Origin: Chloroflexus islandicus
GTDB lineage: Bacteria; Chloroflexota; Chloroflexia; Chloroflexales; Chloroflexaceae
Assembly: GCF_001650695.1 (NCBI RefSeq)
Contig: NZ_LWQS01000125.1
Span: forward strand, 1 to 64,000
Length of the DNA stretch: 64,000 nucleotides
Direction of reading: 5' to 3'
A program made the position numbers and the translations under genes. Below the pieces are notes generated by a model, which made no database searches, was not told the DNA's origin, and was given only the letters and a program-made list of their open reading frames with translations. Positions 7,949 through 17,827 of the stretch are shown here, one piece after another (positions within the stretch are counted from its first letter, which is position 1; each line of letters opens with the position of its first letter).

Positions 7949-10117
7949 ATGCATATCACCGATGTCTGGCCGGGCCGTCCGTATCCACTCGGCGCGACGT
8001 GGGACGGTGAGGGGGTAAATTTCGCCCTCTTTTCGGCCTATGCCACTCAGGTTGAGTTATGCCTCTTCGATAGCCCAACTGCGCCGCGTGAGGCGGTGCG
8101 GGTGATCCTTCCCGAACGCACCGATGATGTCTGGCATGCCTATATTCCCGGTTTGCGCCCCGGCCAGCTTTATGGCTACCGGGTCTATGGCCCTTACACG
8201 CCGCAACAGGGTCATCGGTTCAATCCGTATAAATTACTGATCGATCCCTATGCGCGCGCCCTATATGGCGAATTGCGTTGGGATAAGGCCAACTACGGTT
8301 ATCGCGTTGACAGCCCTTACGGCGATCTGACGATTGGCAAGCGCGATAGTGCGCCGTATGTGCCTCGCTCAGTCGTGATCGATCCGCACTTTGATTGGGG
8401 TGATGATCGGCCACCTGATATTCCGTTGGCCGACTCAGTGATCTACGAGCTGCACGTCAAGGGGTTTACCAAACTGCACCCGGAAGTGCCGGAAGCCTTG
8501 CGCGGCACCTACGCCGGCCTTGCCTCGCCTTCGATCATCGCGTACCTCAAAGCGTTAGGGGTCACGGCAGTCGAACTCTTGCCGGTGCAGGCTTTCATTA
8601 CCGATCAGTTTCTGGCCGATCGCGGCCTGACCAACTATTGGGGATACCAGCCTATCAACTACTTTAGCCCGGAACCGCGCTATGCCAGCCAGCGTGCTCC
8701 GCAGGCGCAAGTGAATGAGTTTAAGCACATGGTCAAAGCGTTGCACGCCGCCGGGATCGAAGTGATTATCGATGTCGTCTATAACCATACCGGCGAGGGC
8801 AACCATCTCGGCCCCACCCTGAGTTTCCGCGGGATTGATAATGCGTCGTATTACCGGTTAGTGCCCGATCAGCCGCGTTACTACCTCGACGATACCGGCA
8901 CCGGCAACAGCCTCAATATGAATAACCAGCGCGCCTTGCAGATGGTGCTCGACTCATTGCGCTACTGGGTGACCGAGATGCATGTCGATGGGTTCCGGTT
9001 TGATTTGGCACGCACGTTGGCCCGTGGCCCCGCCGGTTCGGATCAGCCAAGTCCTTTCTTTGCCATGGTGCGGCAAGACCCGGTGCTCGCGCGCGTCAAA
9101 CTGATCGCCGAACCGTGGGATGTCGGTTTTGATGGCTATTGGGTGGGGCGTTTTCCGTCACCGTGGGCCGAGTGGAATGGCCGCTACCGCGATACGGTTC
9201 GCCGCTTCTGGAAGGGCGATGCTGGGCAAGCCGCCGAGTTCGCTTCGCGCTTTATGGGGTCGATGGATCTCTACCAGCACAACGGTCGCCGGCCCTATCA
9301 CTCGATCAACTTTGTCACCGCTCACGATGGCTTCACCCTGCGCGATCTCGTTTCCTACAACGAGAAACACAACGAGGCCAACGGCGAAGCGAACCGTGAT
9401 GGAGATACCCATAACAACTCGTGGAATTGCGGCGTAGAGGGGCCAACCGCTGATCCTGACATCCGCGCGTTGCGGTTGCGCCAGATGATGAATTTCATCG
9501 CCACCCTGTTCTTATCGCAAGGCACGCCAATGCTCTTGGCGGGTGACGAACGCGGGCGCACGCAGCAGGGTAACAACAACGCCTACTGTCAAGACAACCC
9601 GATTTCGTGGGTGGATTGGCAGCCTGATGCGGAGGCGAAACTCCTGCTAGACTTCACCCAGCGCGTGATCGCCTTCCGCCGCGCGCATCCAGTCTTGCGC
9701 CGGCGCCATTTCTTCGCCGGCAGTCTCGGCAATGCCGAGTACGACGTTGAGTGGCTCAGTCCTGATGGCCAAGAGGTGAGCGCCGAGTTGTGGCAGCAAC
9801 CTGATCTGCGTTGTATTGGTCTCTTGCTCAATGGGGCGGTGATTGACGATCGCACCGAACGGGGCGAACCGATGCGCGATGATGTGTTACTGGTGCTGAT
9901 TAACGCCGGTGATGAAGCGGTGCCATTCATCTTGCCCGATTGGCCTGACGATGCCGAATGGAACGTCGTGATCGATACCGTCCAACCCAACCTGCACGAT
10001 CCGCTGCGGGTGACCGATCAGATGTATCACATTCAGCCGCGATCCTTGGCGGTTCTGGTCGAACGGATCGAAAACGAACCGCCGCTCCATATTGATCTGA
10101 CAGGATTGGCCAAGTAG
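7949..10117 (+). CDS. glgX: Glycogen debranching enzyme GlgX
   Basis: 722 residues starting at the ATG at 7949, after GGAGG (7936-7940). The N-terminal CBM48 begins with P-L-G-A-T-W-D-G-x-G-V-N-F-A-L-F-S. The central GH13 domain shows V-I-D-V-V-Y-N-H-T, D-G-F-R-F-D (nucleophile Asp near residue 351), I-A-E-P-W-D (acid/base Glu near 387) and T-A-H-D-G-F (near 459). These match the GlgX/TreX isoamylase-type family, which hydrolyses alpha-1,6 branches left after phosphorylase action. The usual length is 650-720. No other glycogen genes are in the window. Confidence 0.95.
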   Translation: MHITDVWPGRPYPLGATWDGEGVNFALFSAYATQVELCLFDSPTAPREAVRVILPERTDDVWHAYIPGLRPGQLYGYRVYGPYTPQQGHRFNPYKLLIDPYARALYGELRWDKANYGYRVDSPYGDLTIGKRDSAPYVPRSVVIDPHFDWGDDRPPDIPLADSVIYELHVKGFTKLHPEVPEALRGTYAGLASPSIIAYLKALGVTAVELLPVQAFITDQFLADRGLTNYWGYQPINYFSPEPRYASQRAPQAQVNEFKHMVKALHAAGIEVIIDVVYNHTGEGNHLGPTLSFRGIDNASYYRLVPDQPRYYLDDTGTGNSLNMNNQRALQMVLDSLRYWVTEMHVDGFRFDLARTLARGPAGSDQPSPFFAMVRQDPVLARVKLIAEPWDVGFDGYWVGRFPSPWAEWNGRYRDTVRRFWKGDAGQAAEFASRFMGSMDLYQHNGRRPYHSINFVTAHDGFTLRDLVSYNEKHNEANGEANRDGDTHNNSWNCGVEGPTADPDIRALRLRQMMNFIATLFLSQGTPMLLAGDERGRTQQGNNNAYCQDNPISWVDWQPDAEAKLLLDFTQRVIAFRRAHPVLRRRHFFAGSLGNAEYDVEWLSPDGQEVSAELWQQPDLRCIGLLLNGAVIDDRTERGEPMRDDVLLVLINAGDEAVPFILPDWPDDAEWNVVIDTVQPNLHDPLRVTDQMYHIQPRSLAVLVERIENEPPLHIDLTGLAK

Positions 10118-10223
10118 CACACCGCTAGCTCTGGTACGTTTTAACGTTTTGGTAACAATTTCGTATGACCCATCAGTTATAGTGCGAGAAAGCAGGCATT
10201 ACAGACATTCGTAGGAGCCACTC

Positions 10224-10511
10224 ATGCGCACTCGTCTGAAGTTGAAACCCGGCCAACGTGGAACCAAGAAGTTGCAGGCAATGTATGGCGATCGCCTCGT
10301 CTGCGTGCGTTATCGCTACGATGCCGAACAGGGTCGTCGTCTCAAAACGATTGAGCTGATCGTGGAAGAGAAAGAATGGTCGCCCCGTGATCGGTATGAA
10401 TCGGTAGAAGCGGGTTTCGATCACATGGCGGCGGATCAGCTGGCATCAGCAACTAGGCTGGTAGAGACGTCGGGTAGCTGCGTCTCTACATTGACAGACA
10501 CTGCTCTCTGA
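10224..10511 (+). CDS. Conserved hypothetical protein, C-terminus possibly altered by a repeat
   Basis: 95 residues with a good site (TAGGAG) before the ATG at 10224. The first 55 residues (L-K-L-K-P-G-Q-R-G-T-K-K-L and R-L-V-C-V-R-Y-R-Y-D) look like a small basic protein of unknown function that I have seen in various bacteria, often longer. From about residue 70 the sequence becomes Ser/Thr-rich and coincides with a perfect 9-bp inverted repeat (10461-10489). The C-terminal end may therefore derive from a mobile hairpin that truncated the gene. Confidence 0.65.
   Translation: MRTRLKLKPGQRGTKKLQAMYGDRLVCVRYRYDAEQGRRLKTIELIVEEKEWSPRDRYESVEAGFDHMAADQLASATRLVETSGSCVSTLTDTAL
10461..10489. repeat. 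Hairpin of the GTAGRGAC family inside the 3' end of a gene
   Basis: GTAGAGACG and CGTCTCTAC form a perfect 9-bp stem with an 11-base loop. It resembles the hairpins at 29973, 37201, 48374 and 48454. Confidence 0.6.
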
Positions 10512-10919
10512 AGAGCGATGATAGTGATGAGGACGACGCTGGCGTCGCCCTCGCAGTATTTATGGCGCAACCATTGCCAATCCAACCGTTTATGCGATGG
10601 TTAAGGTATGCTCATGCGCACCGGGGGTGATACAGAAACGATGCGCCTCCATGCAGGCTCTGCGATGATTGAGGTGTCTGCGCACCTTTGCTATGATTTA
10701 AGACGCAGCCAATCGTTATACCTGCGAAGTTGCGCTATAAAAGCAAGGCTAAGAATGGTATGATGGAATAAGGTCTCTTGACGGTACGTCTTGACGAATT
10801 ATATGGGATGGGCACGCACCAACCGCACCTTGTCGCTGGTTGCAGCGACGGTGCGGGGTTAGTGGTGATTACGTCGTTGCCCTGCCGATGATCACCATCG
10901 GTATCGCTAGAGATTTAGC
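10512..10919. other. Intergenic stretch before the LOV kinase
   Basis: 408 bases without a credible gene. A terminator-like stem is seen at 10529-10552 (GAGG-x-CGACG / CGTCG-x-CCTC, one mismatch, CTGG loop). The rest holds no recognised promoter or repeat. It presumably contains the promoter of the hybrid kinase gene. Confidence 0.5.
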
Positions 10920-13661
10920 ATGGAGCGCTCGGTGACGCAGTCTCACTTTGATGAACCCACCCAATCAGCCGACCTCTTCCAACAGATGGCTGATTTACAG
11001 GCGGAACTAGCCCGGTTGCGCGAGCAAAACCGTTTTCTGCTAGCTGCGGTTAACGAAATGGCAAGCGGGATGGTTGTCACCGATGCCGGACCCGATTATC
11101 CCATTATCTTTGCCAACCGGGCGTTCAGTGCCATCACCGGTTATGGGCCGGACGAAATTCTTGGCCGTAATTGTCGCTTTTTGCAAGGGCCGCAGACTGA
11201 TTGGGCGGTGGTGGCGCGGATTCGCGAAGCGATCGCCGCTGCGCGTCCGATCCATACCCGCTTGCTCAATTATCGCAAAGATGGCCAACCCTTTTGGAGT
11301 CAACTCGCGATCAGTCCAGTGCGGGATGAGACCGAGCAGGTGGTCGCGTTTGTCGGCTTGCAGACCGATGTCACTGCGCAAGTCACGGTTGAACAGGCGC
11401 TGGCCGAACGCGAACGGTTGCTGCGCGCCGTTGGCAAGATGGCGAGTGTCGGTGGGTGGGAATTCGATCTGACGACGCGGCAGATGGTGTGGTCGGAAGA
11501 GATGTTCGCTATCCACGAGTTACCGGTGGGTGAGCCACCTTCGCCGGAAGCGGCATTGTGGTTCTATCCGCCAGAGGTTCATCACCTGATCGATCAAGCC
11601 TTTCAACATTGTCTTGCCACTGGCGAGCCATGGGATCTAGAAATGCCCTTCCGCACTGCGCGCGGCAATTTGCGCTGGATCCGCTCGATTGGCCAGCCGG
11701 TCTGGGACGCAGGGCGGATTGTCAAACTGCGCGGCACCTTCCAAGACATCACCCGCAGTAAAGAGACCGAGCTGGCCTTGCGCGCCAGCGAGCAGCGCTA
11801 CCGTATGCTGGCCGATCTGTTGCCGGGGACGATCGTATTGATGTTCGACACCGATCTGCGCCTCACCCTTGTTGCCGGCGCGGAATTAACCCGGTTTGGC
11901 GTTAACACTGCGCAGCTTGAGGGGCAATTGTTGCCGGATATCTTGCCCGAACCGCACCGCTCTGAGCTGTTGCCGCTGTGTTATGAGGTGTTGGCCGGCA
12001 CTCCCTACCATATTGACTATGTCTTTAACCGTGAAGTGTTCGATACGGCCCTGTTACCGGTTGAGATTACACCGGGTCAGATCATCGGCGGCTTGATCGT
12101 GGGCCGCAATAGTACCGTCGAACGGCAAATCGCGGTTGATCTCTTACGCGCAAAAGAGGCGGCTGAACAAGCTGAACGAGCGCGTTCCGCCTTCCTCGCC
12201 TCGATCAGCCATGAAATCCGTACGCCGCTCAATGCCGTCATTGCCAGCGCCGAATTGCTCTTGACCAGCGCCTTGCCGGAAACGCAGCGCTCGTTGGCCT
12301 TGACAATCCGGGTTGGCGGCGAGGCATTGCTCGCGATTGTCAATAATGTGCTTGATCTGTCCAAAATGGAGGCGGGGCGGCTTGAGATTGTCGCTGAACC
12401 GGTTGATTTGCGGGCAATTGTTGACGCAGTGATAACCCTGTTCCGTCGTGACGCCGAGTGGAAGGGATTAGCGTTTAACGCCGCGATTGATCCGGCATTG
12501 CCATCGTTGGTGATGGCTGACGGCACGCGCTTGCGCCAGATCTTGATTAATCTTGTCAGTAATGCAATCAAGTTTACCGATCGAGGCAGCGTGTTAGTCA
12601 AGGTTGATATGGCTGATCCCAATCCCGATCGTCCGCAGGTGACGATCGCTGTGCGTGATACCGGGATCGGCATCGCCGCTGAGCAATTACCGCGCCTCTT
12701 CCAGCCGTTTACCCAACTTGACGTGGAACGCGCGCGGCGGGGTGGCGCTGGTCTTGGCTTAGCCATTAGCGCCAAATTAGCACATGTGATGGGTGGTGAG
12801 CTGAGTGTGGCCAGCCAGCCGGGCCAAGGATCGACGTTTACCTTGCGGCTGCCGGTGCAGTGGTTTGCTGCACCAGAGGCAGCCCCAGCGCCGGAGGAGA
12901 CTTCAACGCCCGAACTCTCCGCTTCGTTACAGGTGTTGGTCGCTGAAGATAATGAGATCAATCAGCAAGTAGCGCTGCATCTGTTGTGCGTCTTGGGCCA
13001 TCACGTCACGATTGTCGCGAATGGCCGCGAGGCAGTGCAGGCCGTTCAGCACTATCCGTTTGACGTGGTGCTGATGGATCTGCAAATGCCAGAGATGGAC
13101 GGCGAAGAAGCGACCCGCCAGATCCGCGCGCTCGGTGATCAGATCCGGCAGCCGCGGATCATCGCCCTCACCGCGTACGCCTTTGCCGGGATGCGCGAGC
13201 GGTGTTTGGCCGCAGGGATGGATGGCTTTCTCAACAAGCCGGTGCGGTTGCAAGATTTGCGCCAAGCCTTGCAGCCGCACATTCAAACGATGATGCCTAT
13301 TACGGGTGCGAGTCCGGCCGTTCGTGATCAAGTGATCGATTGGAAAATCTTTAGCGAACTACTGGCGGCGCTTGGCGAGGATCAAGTTGAGATGGCCGCC
13401 AAGGCGCGCGAGTTGATCCGGCGCGAGTTTCAGCAGCAACTCGAACAGTTAGCTTCCTCGATCGCCTATGCTGATACCGAACAGACCCGGCGAATTGCGC
13501 ATCGCCTCAAGGGAGGCGCACGCCAAGTCGGCGCGGTGCGGGTGGCAGCGGCGGCGCAGGCGCTTGAGCAGGCCGCTGCAAGCCAGATGCCGCTCGATCC
13601 GTTGTTGAGCGCCTTGCAACACGCAGTCGCCGAGACGCTGCGCTTGCTCGAAGCTGGTTGA
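10920..13661 (+). CDS. LOV-PAS hybrid sensor histidine kinase with receiver and HPt domains
   Basis: 913 residues, apparently cytoplasmic. Residues 40-155 are a PAS domain carrying the LOV signature G-R-N-C-R-F-L-Q-G, with the photoactive cysteine at residue 85 and the paired F-W-S-Q-L-A-I-S-P-V; flavin-binding blue-light sensing is predicted. A second PAS (about 175-285) and a third (about 290-405) follow. HisKA has S-H-E-I-R-T-P-L-N with His431. HATPase_c has N-A-I-K-F-T, D-T-G-I-G-I and G-L-G-L. The receiver has D-L-Q-M-P-E-M-D-G (Asp720) and K-P (Lys773), and the HPt domain H-R-L-K-G-G (His861). All phosphorelay residues are intact, unlike the kinase-like protein at 1056. No cognate output regulator is adjacent. 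Confidence 0.92.
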   Translation: MERSVTQSHFDEPTQSADLFQQMADLQAELARLREQNRFLLAAVNEMASGMVVTDAGPDYPIIFANRAFSAITGYGPDEILGRNCRFLQGPQTDWAVVARIREAIAAARPIHTRLLNYRKDGQPFWSQLAISPVRDETEQVVAFVGLQTDVTAQVTVEQALAERERLLRAVGKMASVGGWEFDLTTRQMVWSEEMFAIHELPVGEPPSPEAALWFYPPEVHHLIDQAFQHCLATGEPWDLEMPFRTARGNLRWIRSIGQPVWDAGRIVKLRGTFQDITRSKETELALRASEQRYRMLADLLPGTIVLMFDTDLRLTLVAGAELTRFGVNTAQLEGQLLPDILPEPHRSELLPLCYEVLAGTPYHIDYVFNREVFDTALLPVEITPGQIIGGLIVGRNSTVERQIAVDLLRAKEAAEQAERARSAFLASISHEIRTPLNAVIASAELLLTSALPETQRSLALTIRVGGEALLAIVNNVLDLSKMEAGRLEIVAEPVDLRAIVDAVITLFRRDAEWKGLAFNAAIDPALPSLVMADGTRLRQILINLVSNAIKFTDRGSVLVKVDMADPNPDRPQVTIAVRDTGIGIAAEQLPRLFQPFTQLDVERARRGGAGLGLAISAKLAHVMGGELSVASQPGQGSTFTLRLPVQWFAAPEAAPAPEETSTPELSASLQVLVAEDNEINQQVALHLLCVLGHHVTIVANGREAVQAVQHYPFDVVLMDLQMPEMDGEEATRQIRALGDQIRQPRIIALTAYAFAGMRERCLAAGMDGFLNKPVRLQDLRQALQPHIQTMMPITGASPAVRDQVIDWKIFSELLAALGEDQVEMAAKARELIRREFQQQLEQLASSIAYADTEQTRRIAHRLKGGARQVGAVRVAAAAQALEQAAASQMPLDPLLSALQHAVAETLRLLEAG

Positions 13662-13757
13662 CAGTTACGCCACACCGTGTTACCGTAGAATCATCCTAGC
13701 TGGCAACATAGCGACAGGGTGGTCGTATTCGTCTAACCATTCAGAGAGGAGCAGGCT

Positions 13758-14363
13758 ATGGCAAAGAAAATCCTCTTCCTCGTCGGCGACTATGTCGAAG
13801 ATTACGAAGTGATGGTGCCGTTTCAGGCGCTCGCCGCGCTTGGCTATCAGGTGCATGCCGTTTGCCCGGGCAAGAAGGCCGGTGAATTCGTCCGCACTGC
13901 GGTGCATGACTTTGAAGGTGATCAGACCTACAGCGAGAAGCGGGGTCACAACTTCACCCTGAATAAGAACTTCGATGACGTGAATGAGCACGAGTACGAT
14001 GCGCTGGTCATTCCCGGCGGGCGGGCGCCGGAGTATATCCGGCTTAATCCGCGCGTGCTCGAAATTGCGCGCCACTTCTTTACTGCCAACAAGCCGGTAG
14101 CGGCGATTTGCCACGGCTTGCAGGTTTTGGCAGCCGCTGGCGTGCTGAATGGTCGCCGTTGCACGGCCTATGCGGCGGTTGGCCCCGATCTGCCGCTGAT
14201 TGGCGCTGAATATCACGAGTTGCCCGCCGATCAAGCCATTACGGATGGTAATCTGGTGACAGCGCCGGCGTGGCCGGCCCACCCGGCATGGATTGCCCAG
14301 TTCCTCAAGGTGCTCGGCGCCAAGATTGAAATTGAACCGCAAGCCGAGACGGTTGCGGCATAA
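13758..14363 (+). CDS. DJ-1/PfpI family protein
   Basis: 201 residues with a strong AGGAG site. The nucleophile elbow A-I-C-H-G (Cys118-His119), an N-terminal V-E-D-Y-E (Glu near 14-17) and [10 protein letters not shown] mark the PfpI/YhbO group. Members act as proteases, glyoxalases or deglycases, or stress proteins; the exact reaction here cannot be assigned. It stands between the LOV kinase gene and a large VWA gene. Confidence 0.88.
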   Translation: MAKKILFLVGDYVEDYEVMVPFQALAALGYQVHAVCPGKKAGEFVRTAVHDFEGDQTYSEKRGHNFTLNKNFDDVNEHEYDALVIPGGRAPEYIRLNPRVLEIARHFFTANKPVAAICHGLQVLAAAGVLNGRRCTAYAAVGPDLPLIGAEYHELPADQAITDGNLVTAPAWPAHPAWIAQFLKVLGAKIEIEPQAETVAA

Positions 14364-14383
14364 GTGATTACGAAGAGGCAGCA

Positions 14384-14432
14384 GAGGGGCACAGGAGGGG
14401 CACAGCGACGCTGTGCCCCTCCTGTGCCCCTC
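14384..14432. repeat. 24-bp perfect inverted repeat with 1-base centre
   Basis: Two perfectly complementary 24-base arms (14384-14407 and 14409-14432) surround a single A. Each arm itself contains the direct repeat AGGGGCACAG twice. It lies 20 bases after the PfpI stop codon and may act as a terminator, though no T-run follows. It is longer than the other hairpins of the window. Confidence 0.7.
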
Positions 14433-14576
14433 CGCTGTGCCTGCGATAAACGGAACTTTTCCGGCGAGGTCGCCGTCTTAAAAAAAAAGTGCTGCTCATG
14501 CCTTGTCACCGCTGGGTATTCTCGGTACAATGCCAGTACGATCACGTACCAATGTCTCACCGGCCAACGGTTGCCT

Positions 14577-17423
14577 ATGCCATATATCTCCTTTATCTAT
14601 CCTGAAGCGCTCTGGTTGCTCATTGTACCGATCGGCATGGTCGCGCTCGCCTTACTCGCGCCGCGCCGGCTATCACCGTTCCGGTTCTGGGGCAGTCTGA
14701 TCGTGCGCACCTTGGTCGCTGTGTCCCTGATCTTTGCCTTCGCCGGTATTCAATTGGTACGCCCGGTCGATCGGTTGACGACGGTCTTCTTGCTCGATGG
14801 CAGCGACTCGATGCCGGCCTCGACCCGCGCGCAAGCCGAGGCGTTCATTCGCGCCGCCTTGCAAGAGATGCCGGCAGACGATCAAGCGGCGATTATCGTC
14901 TTTGGCGATAATGCGCTGGTCGAACGCGCCCCGGATAGTGATCGCCGGTTGGGCCGGATTACCTCGATCCCCATCGCGAATCGCACCAATATCGAGTCGG
15001 CTATTCAGCTTGGGATGGCGCTCTTCCCCGCCGATGCGCAAAAACGGTTGGTGTTGCTCTCTGATGGCGGTGAAAATAGCGGGCGGGCGATTGACGCGGC
15101 GCGGTTAGCGGCTAGCCGTGGCATTCCGATCGATATTGTCGATTTGACGTTGGTTGACGCTGATGCCGAGGCGTTGGTGGCCAGCGTGGAAGCGCCCAAT
15201 AGCGTGCGTGACGGCCAAGAGGCGCTGATTGTGGCGACCGTCGAGAGTAACGTCGCCCAACCCGCTACGGTGCGCCTGATTGATGATACGGGTGTGGTAG
15301 CCGAACGCGCGCTTGAATTGTCGCCCGGCGCCACCCGCGTCGAGTTTGTGGTGCCGGTTGAGGGTAGCGGTTTCCGGCGCTACCGGGTGCAAGTGGAAGC
15401 CGCTCGCGACGGCAGAGTGCAAAATAATGAGGCTGCGGCTTTGATTAAGGTGCAAGGCCCGCCGCGCGTCTTGTTGATTGCGCGTAACGCTGCCGACGCC
15501 CGCCCGTTGGCGACAGCGTTGGTTGCTGCTGATATGGTGGCCGAGGTGATCTCGCCGGAAGCAGCACCGCGTTCGCTGGCTGACCTCAGCGCCTACGATG
15601 CGCTCGTGCTGGTAAATACGCCGGCTCGCACCTTGCCGATTGGTTTGATGCAGGCTATCCCCGGTTATGTGCGTGATTTAGGGCGCGGTTTGCTTATGAT
15701 CGGCGGCGAAGATAGCTTTGGCGTCGGCGGCTATGGCCGCACCGCCGTCGAAGAGGCGCTCCCGGTGTATATGGATGTCCGCAACCGTGAAATGCGGCCC
15801 GATCTGGCGATCGTCTTTGTGATCGATAAGTCGGGATCGATGGATGCTTGTCATTGCGCCGATCCTGATCGCAATGCGCCGATAACGTCGTCGTCCGACC
15901 GTAAAATCGATATTGCCAAAGATGCGATTGCACAGGCAACGGCGCTCTTGAGCCTGCAAGATACAGTTGGTGTGGTGACGTTCGATGGCGCTGCCTTCCC
16001 AACCTTTGCCGCCACGCGTGGCGCGACGGTCGAACAGGTGATGGATGCGGTAGCGGGGGTCGAACCGCGCGGCCCCACCAATATCCGGGCCGGTTTGTTG
16101 CGCGCCGAAGAGATGCTGCAACAAGTTGACGCCCGCATCAAGCACATGATTCTGCTGACCGATGGCTGGGGCAGCGGCGGTGATCAGCTTGATATCGCCT
16201 CCCGGCTGCGCGAACAGGGGATTACGCTGACCGTTGTCGCCGCTGGAAGCGGCTCGGCCAACTACTTGCAACAGTTGGCAGCAGAGGGCGGCGGTCGCTA
16301 TTATCCGGCGGCTGATATGGCTGATGTGCCGCAAATTTTTGTCCAAGAGACGATTACAACCATCGGGAACTATATCGTTGAGCAGCCGTTTGTTCCGGTA
16401 CGCTACGGCAGCAGCCCGATTCTGGCCGGTATTAGCACCATTCCGCCGCTCTATGGCTACAATGGCAGCACGCTCAAAGATACCGCCCAATTACTGCTGG
16501 CTACCGAAGATCAGCAGCCGATTTTGGCTACGTGGCAGTTTGGCCTTGGCCGGAGCGCAGCGTGGTTGAGCGATGCTAAAGGCAAGTGGGCGCGGGATTG
16601 GATCGCGTGGGATGGGTTTCCCCGCTTTGCCGCCCAATTGATCGAAGATCTGACGCCGCGGGGCGGGCAGGATGTCCGCGCTGAGGTGACGGTCGCTGGC
16701 GGTGAGACGATCGTTCGCCTTGCGACGGCGGCAAGCCAGAATGATTTGACCGTTACCGCTACGCTGATCGGTGGTGATGGATCGCGGCGCGAGGTGCGGT
16801 TGACACAGGTCGCCCCCAACCAGTATCAGGCGCGGCTCGAAAGTCCTGTTCCCGGCACCTATTTAGTGCAGATTGCCGGCGCGCGCGGTGATCGAGTGGT
16901 GATTCAAGAAACTGCTGGGATGGTCGTGCCGTATTCTTCCGAGTATCGCAGCGCACAGGCCAACCCCGGCTTATTAGCCGAGCTGGCGAATACAACCAAG
17001 GGCCGGTTTGTGACGGAGCCAGCCGAGGTGTTTACGCGCCTGAATCAGGTCTTTTCGGCGCAAGAGATCGCTTTTCCGCTGCTGTTATTAGCGTTGATTT
17101 TGCTGCCGATTGATATTGCCCTCCGTCGATTGATGGTGCGTCGCAGCGATTTTGGCCCGCTCGGTACGCTGGCCGGACGTTTGCGACCCGCTGGCGCAGC
17201 GCCGGTTGCGCCTGATCCGGTGTTGGGCCGCTTGCGCGCTGCCCGTGATCAGGCGCGGCGCCAGATGGCTGGTGAACGCACGCCGTTGCCGCCAGCCCCG
17301 CCGCCAGCCCCGCCATCGGCCCCGCCGCCGGCTGCCGCTGCTGAGGGTGATGAGGCGCTGGCTCGCCTGCGCGCAGCCAAAGAACGTGCCCGCAAGCGAA
17401 TTACCGGCGAAGGAGACGAGTGA
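14577..17423 (+). CDS. Membrane-anchored protein with two VWA domains and a glutamine amidotransferase-like domain
   Basis: 948 residues from the ATG at 14577; the open frame upstream runs through the inverted repeat at 14384. Two N-terminal hydrophobic spans (about 8-26 and 34-55) precede a first VWA domain with MIDAS D-G-S-D-S (near residue 72). A GATase1-like segment (about 296-410, L-L-M-I-G-G-E-D-S-F) and a second VWA domain with D-K-S-G-S (near 418) follow. A span near 835-853 leads to a Pro/Ala-rich tail carrying two similar basic repeats (R-L-R-A-A-x-x-x-A-R). The layout recalls BatA/BatB-like and DUF4159-type proteins. Metal-dependent protein binding at the membrane is likely; the partner is unknown. 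It is followed immediately by a small membrane protein. Confidence 0.87.
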   Translation: MPYISFIYPEALWLLIVPIGMVALALLAPRRLSPFRFWGSLIVRTLVAVSLIFAFAGIQLVRPVDRLTTVFLLDGSDSMPASTRAQAEAFIRAALQEMPADDQAAIIVFGDNALVERAPDSDRRLGRITSIPIANRTNIESAIQLGMALFPADAQKRLVLLSDGGENSGRAIDAARLAASRGIPIDIVDLTLVDADAEALVASVEAPNSVRDGQEALIVATVESNVAQPATVRLIDDTGVVAERALELSPGATRVEFVVPVEGSGFRRYRVQVEAARDGRVQNNEAAALIKVQGPPRVLLIARNAADARPLATALVAADMVAEVISPEAAPRSLADLSAYDALVLVNTPARTLPIGLMQAIPGYVRDLGRGLLMIGGEDSFGVGGYGRTAVEEALPVYMDVRNREMRPDLAIVFVIDKSGSMDACHCADPDRNAPITSSSDRKIDIAKDAIAQATALLSLQDTVGVVTFDGAAFPTFAATRGATVEQVMDAVAGVEPRGPTNIRAGLLRAEEMLQQVDARIKHMILLTDGWGSGGDQLDIASRLREQGITLTVVAAGSGSANYLQQLAAEGGGRYYPAADMADVPQIFVQETITTIGNYIVEQPFVPVRYGSSPILAGISTIPPLYGYNGSTLKDTAQLLLATEDQQPILATWQFGLGRSAAWLSDAKGKWARDWIAWDGFPRFAAQLIEDLTPRGGQDVRAEVTVAGGETIVRLATAASQNDLTVTATLIGGDGSRREVRLTQVAPNQYQARLESPVPGTYLVQIAGARGDRVVIQETAGMVVPYSSEYRSAQANPGLLAELANTTKGRFVTEPAEVFTRLNQVFSAQEIAFPLLLLALILLPIDIALRRLMVRRSDFGPLGTLAGRLRPAGAAPVAPDPVLGRLRAARDQARRQMAGERTPLPPAPPPAPPSAPPPAAAAEGDEALARLRAAKERARKRITGEGDE

Positions 17424-17773
17424 TGGGTATGGCGACGAATGGAATGGCTGCCGAACCGGTGCGAGCTTGGTTGGGTCGCTTGGCGATTGCCATCCTGATC
17501 GGAACACTCGCCGGGGTCGTTGCCTACCTCACCGCGCGGGCCATCGGTTCGGCGTGGCTCTTACTCAATCAGCAAGCCTTGATCGACGCCACCCGGCAGG
17601 CGTTGCAGGAAGGCGTGATGGGGTTGGCTAATACCAATCTCCGCGCTTTGCGCTTGGCCGCCGAAGCGCAACAACGCTTTATCGCCGAACTGAGCGGCTG
17701 GATCGGGCTAGGCGCATTTTTGCTGGCCGCGATCGTCGCCTTTGTCCGGCTTGAACTGCACAGCGGCAAATAA
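17423..17773 (+). CDS. Small membrane protein coupled to the VWA gene
   Basis: 116 residues from the ATG at 17423, which shares one base with the VWA stop codon; AAGGAGA lies upstream. Two hydrophobic segments (about 18-42 and 90-108) flank a soluble helical stretch rich in Ala, Leu and Gln. No known family recognised. The one-base overlap implies translational coupling, so it may be a partner subunit of the VWA protein. Confidence 0.75.
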   Translation: MGMATNGMAAEPVRAWLGRLAIAILIGTLAGVVAYLTARAIGSAWLLLNQQALIDATRQALQEGVMGLANTNLRALRLAAEAQQRFIAELSGWIGLGAFLLAAIVAFVRLELHSGK

Positions 17774-17781
17774 TGCCGCTG
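17761..17781. terminator. Hairpin between convergent genes, overlapping a stop codon
   Basis: CAGCGGCA / TGCCGCTG, an 8-bp perfect stem with the loop AATAA containing the TAA stop of the small membrane gene. It sits between convergent genes and could serve both. Confidence 0.5.
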
Positions 17782-17827
17782 TGATTGCCTCTTCAGCACG
17801 TATTATTGGGCTTGGCAATACCGCCGG

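Noticed and set aside
14364-14576. N-terminal extension of the VWA protein
   Set aside because: It runs through the 24-bp inverted repeat and has no signal or domain; the ATG at 14577 leads directly into the membrane span.
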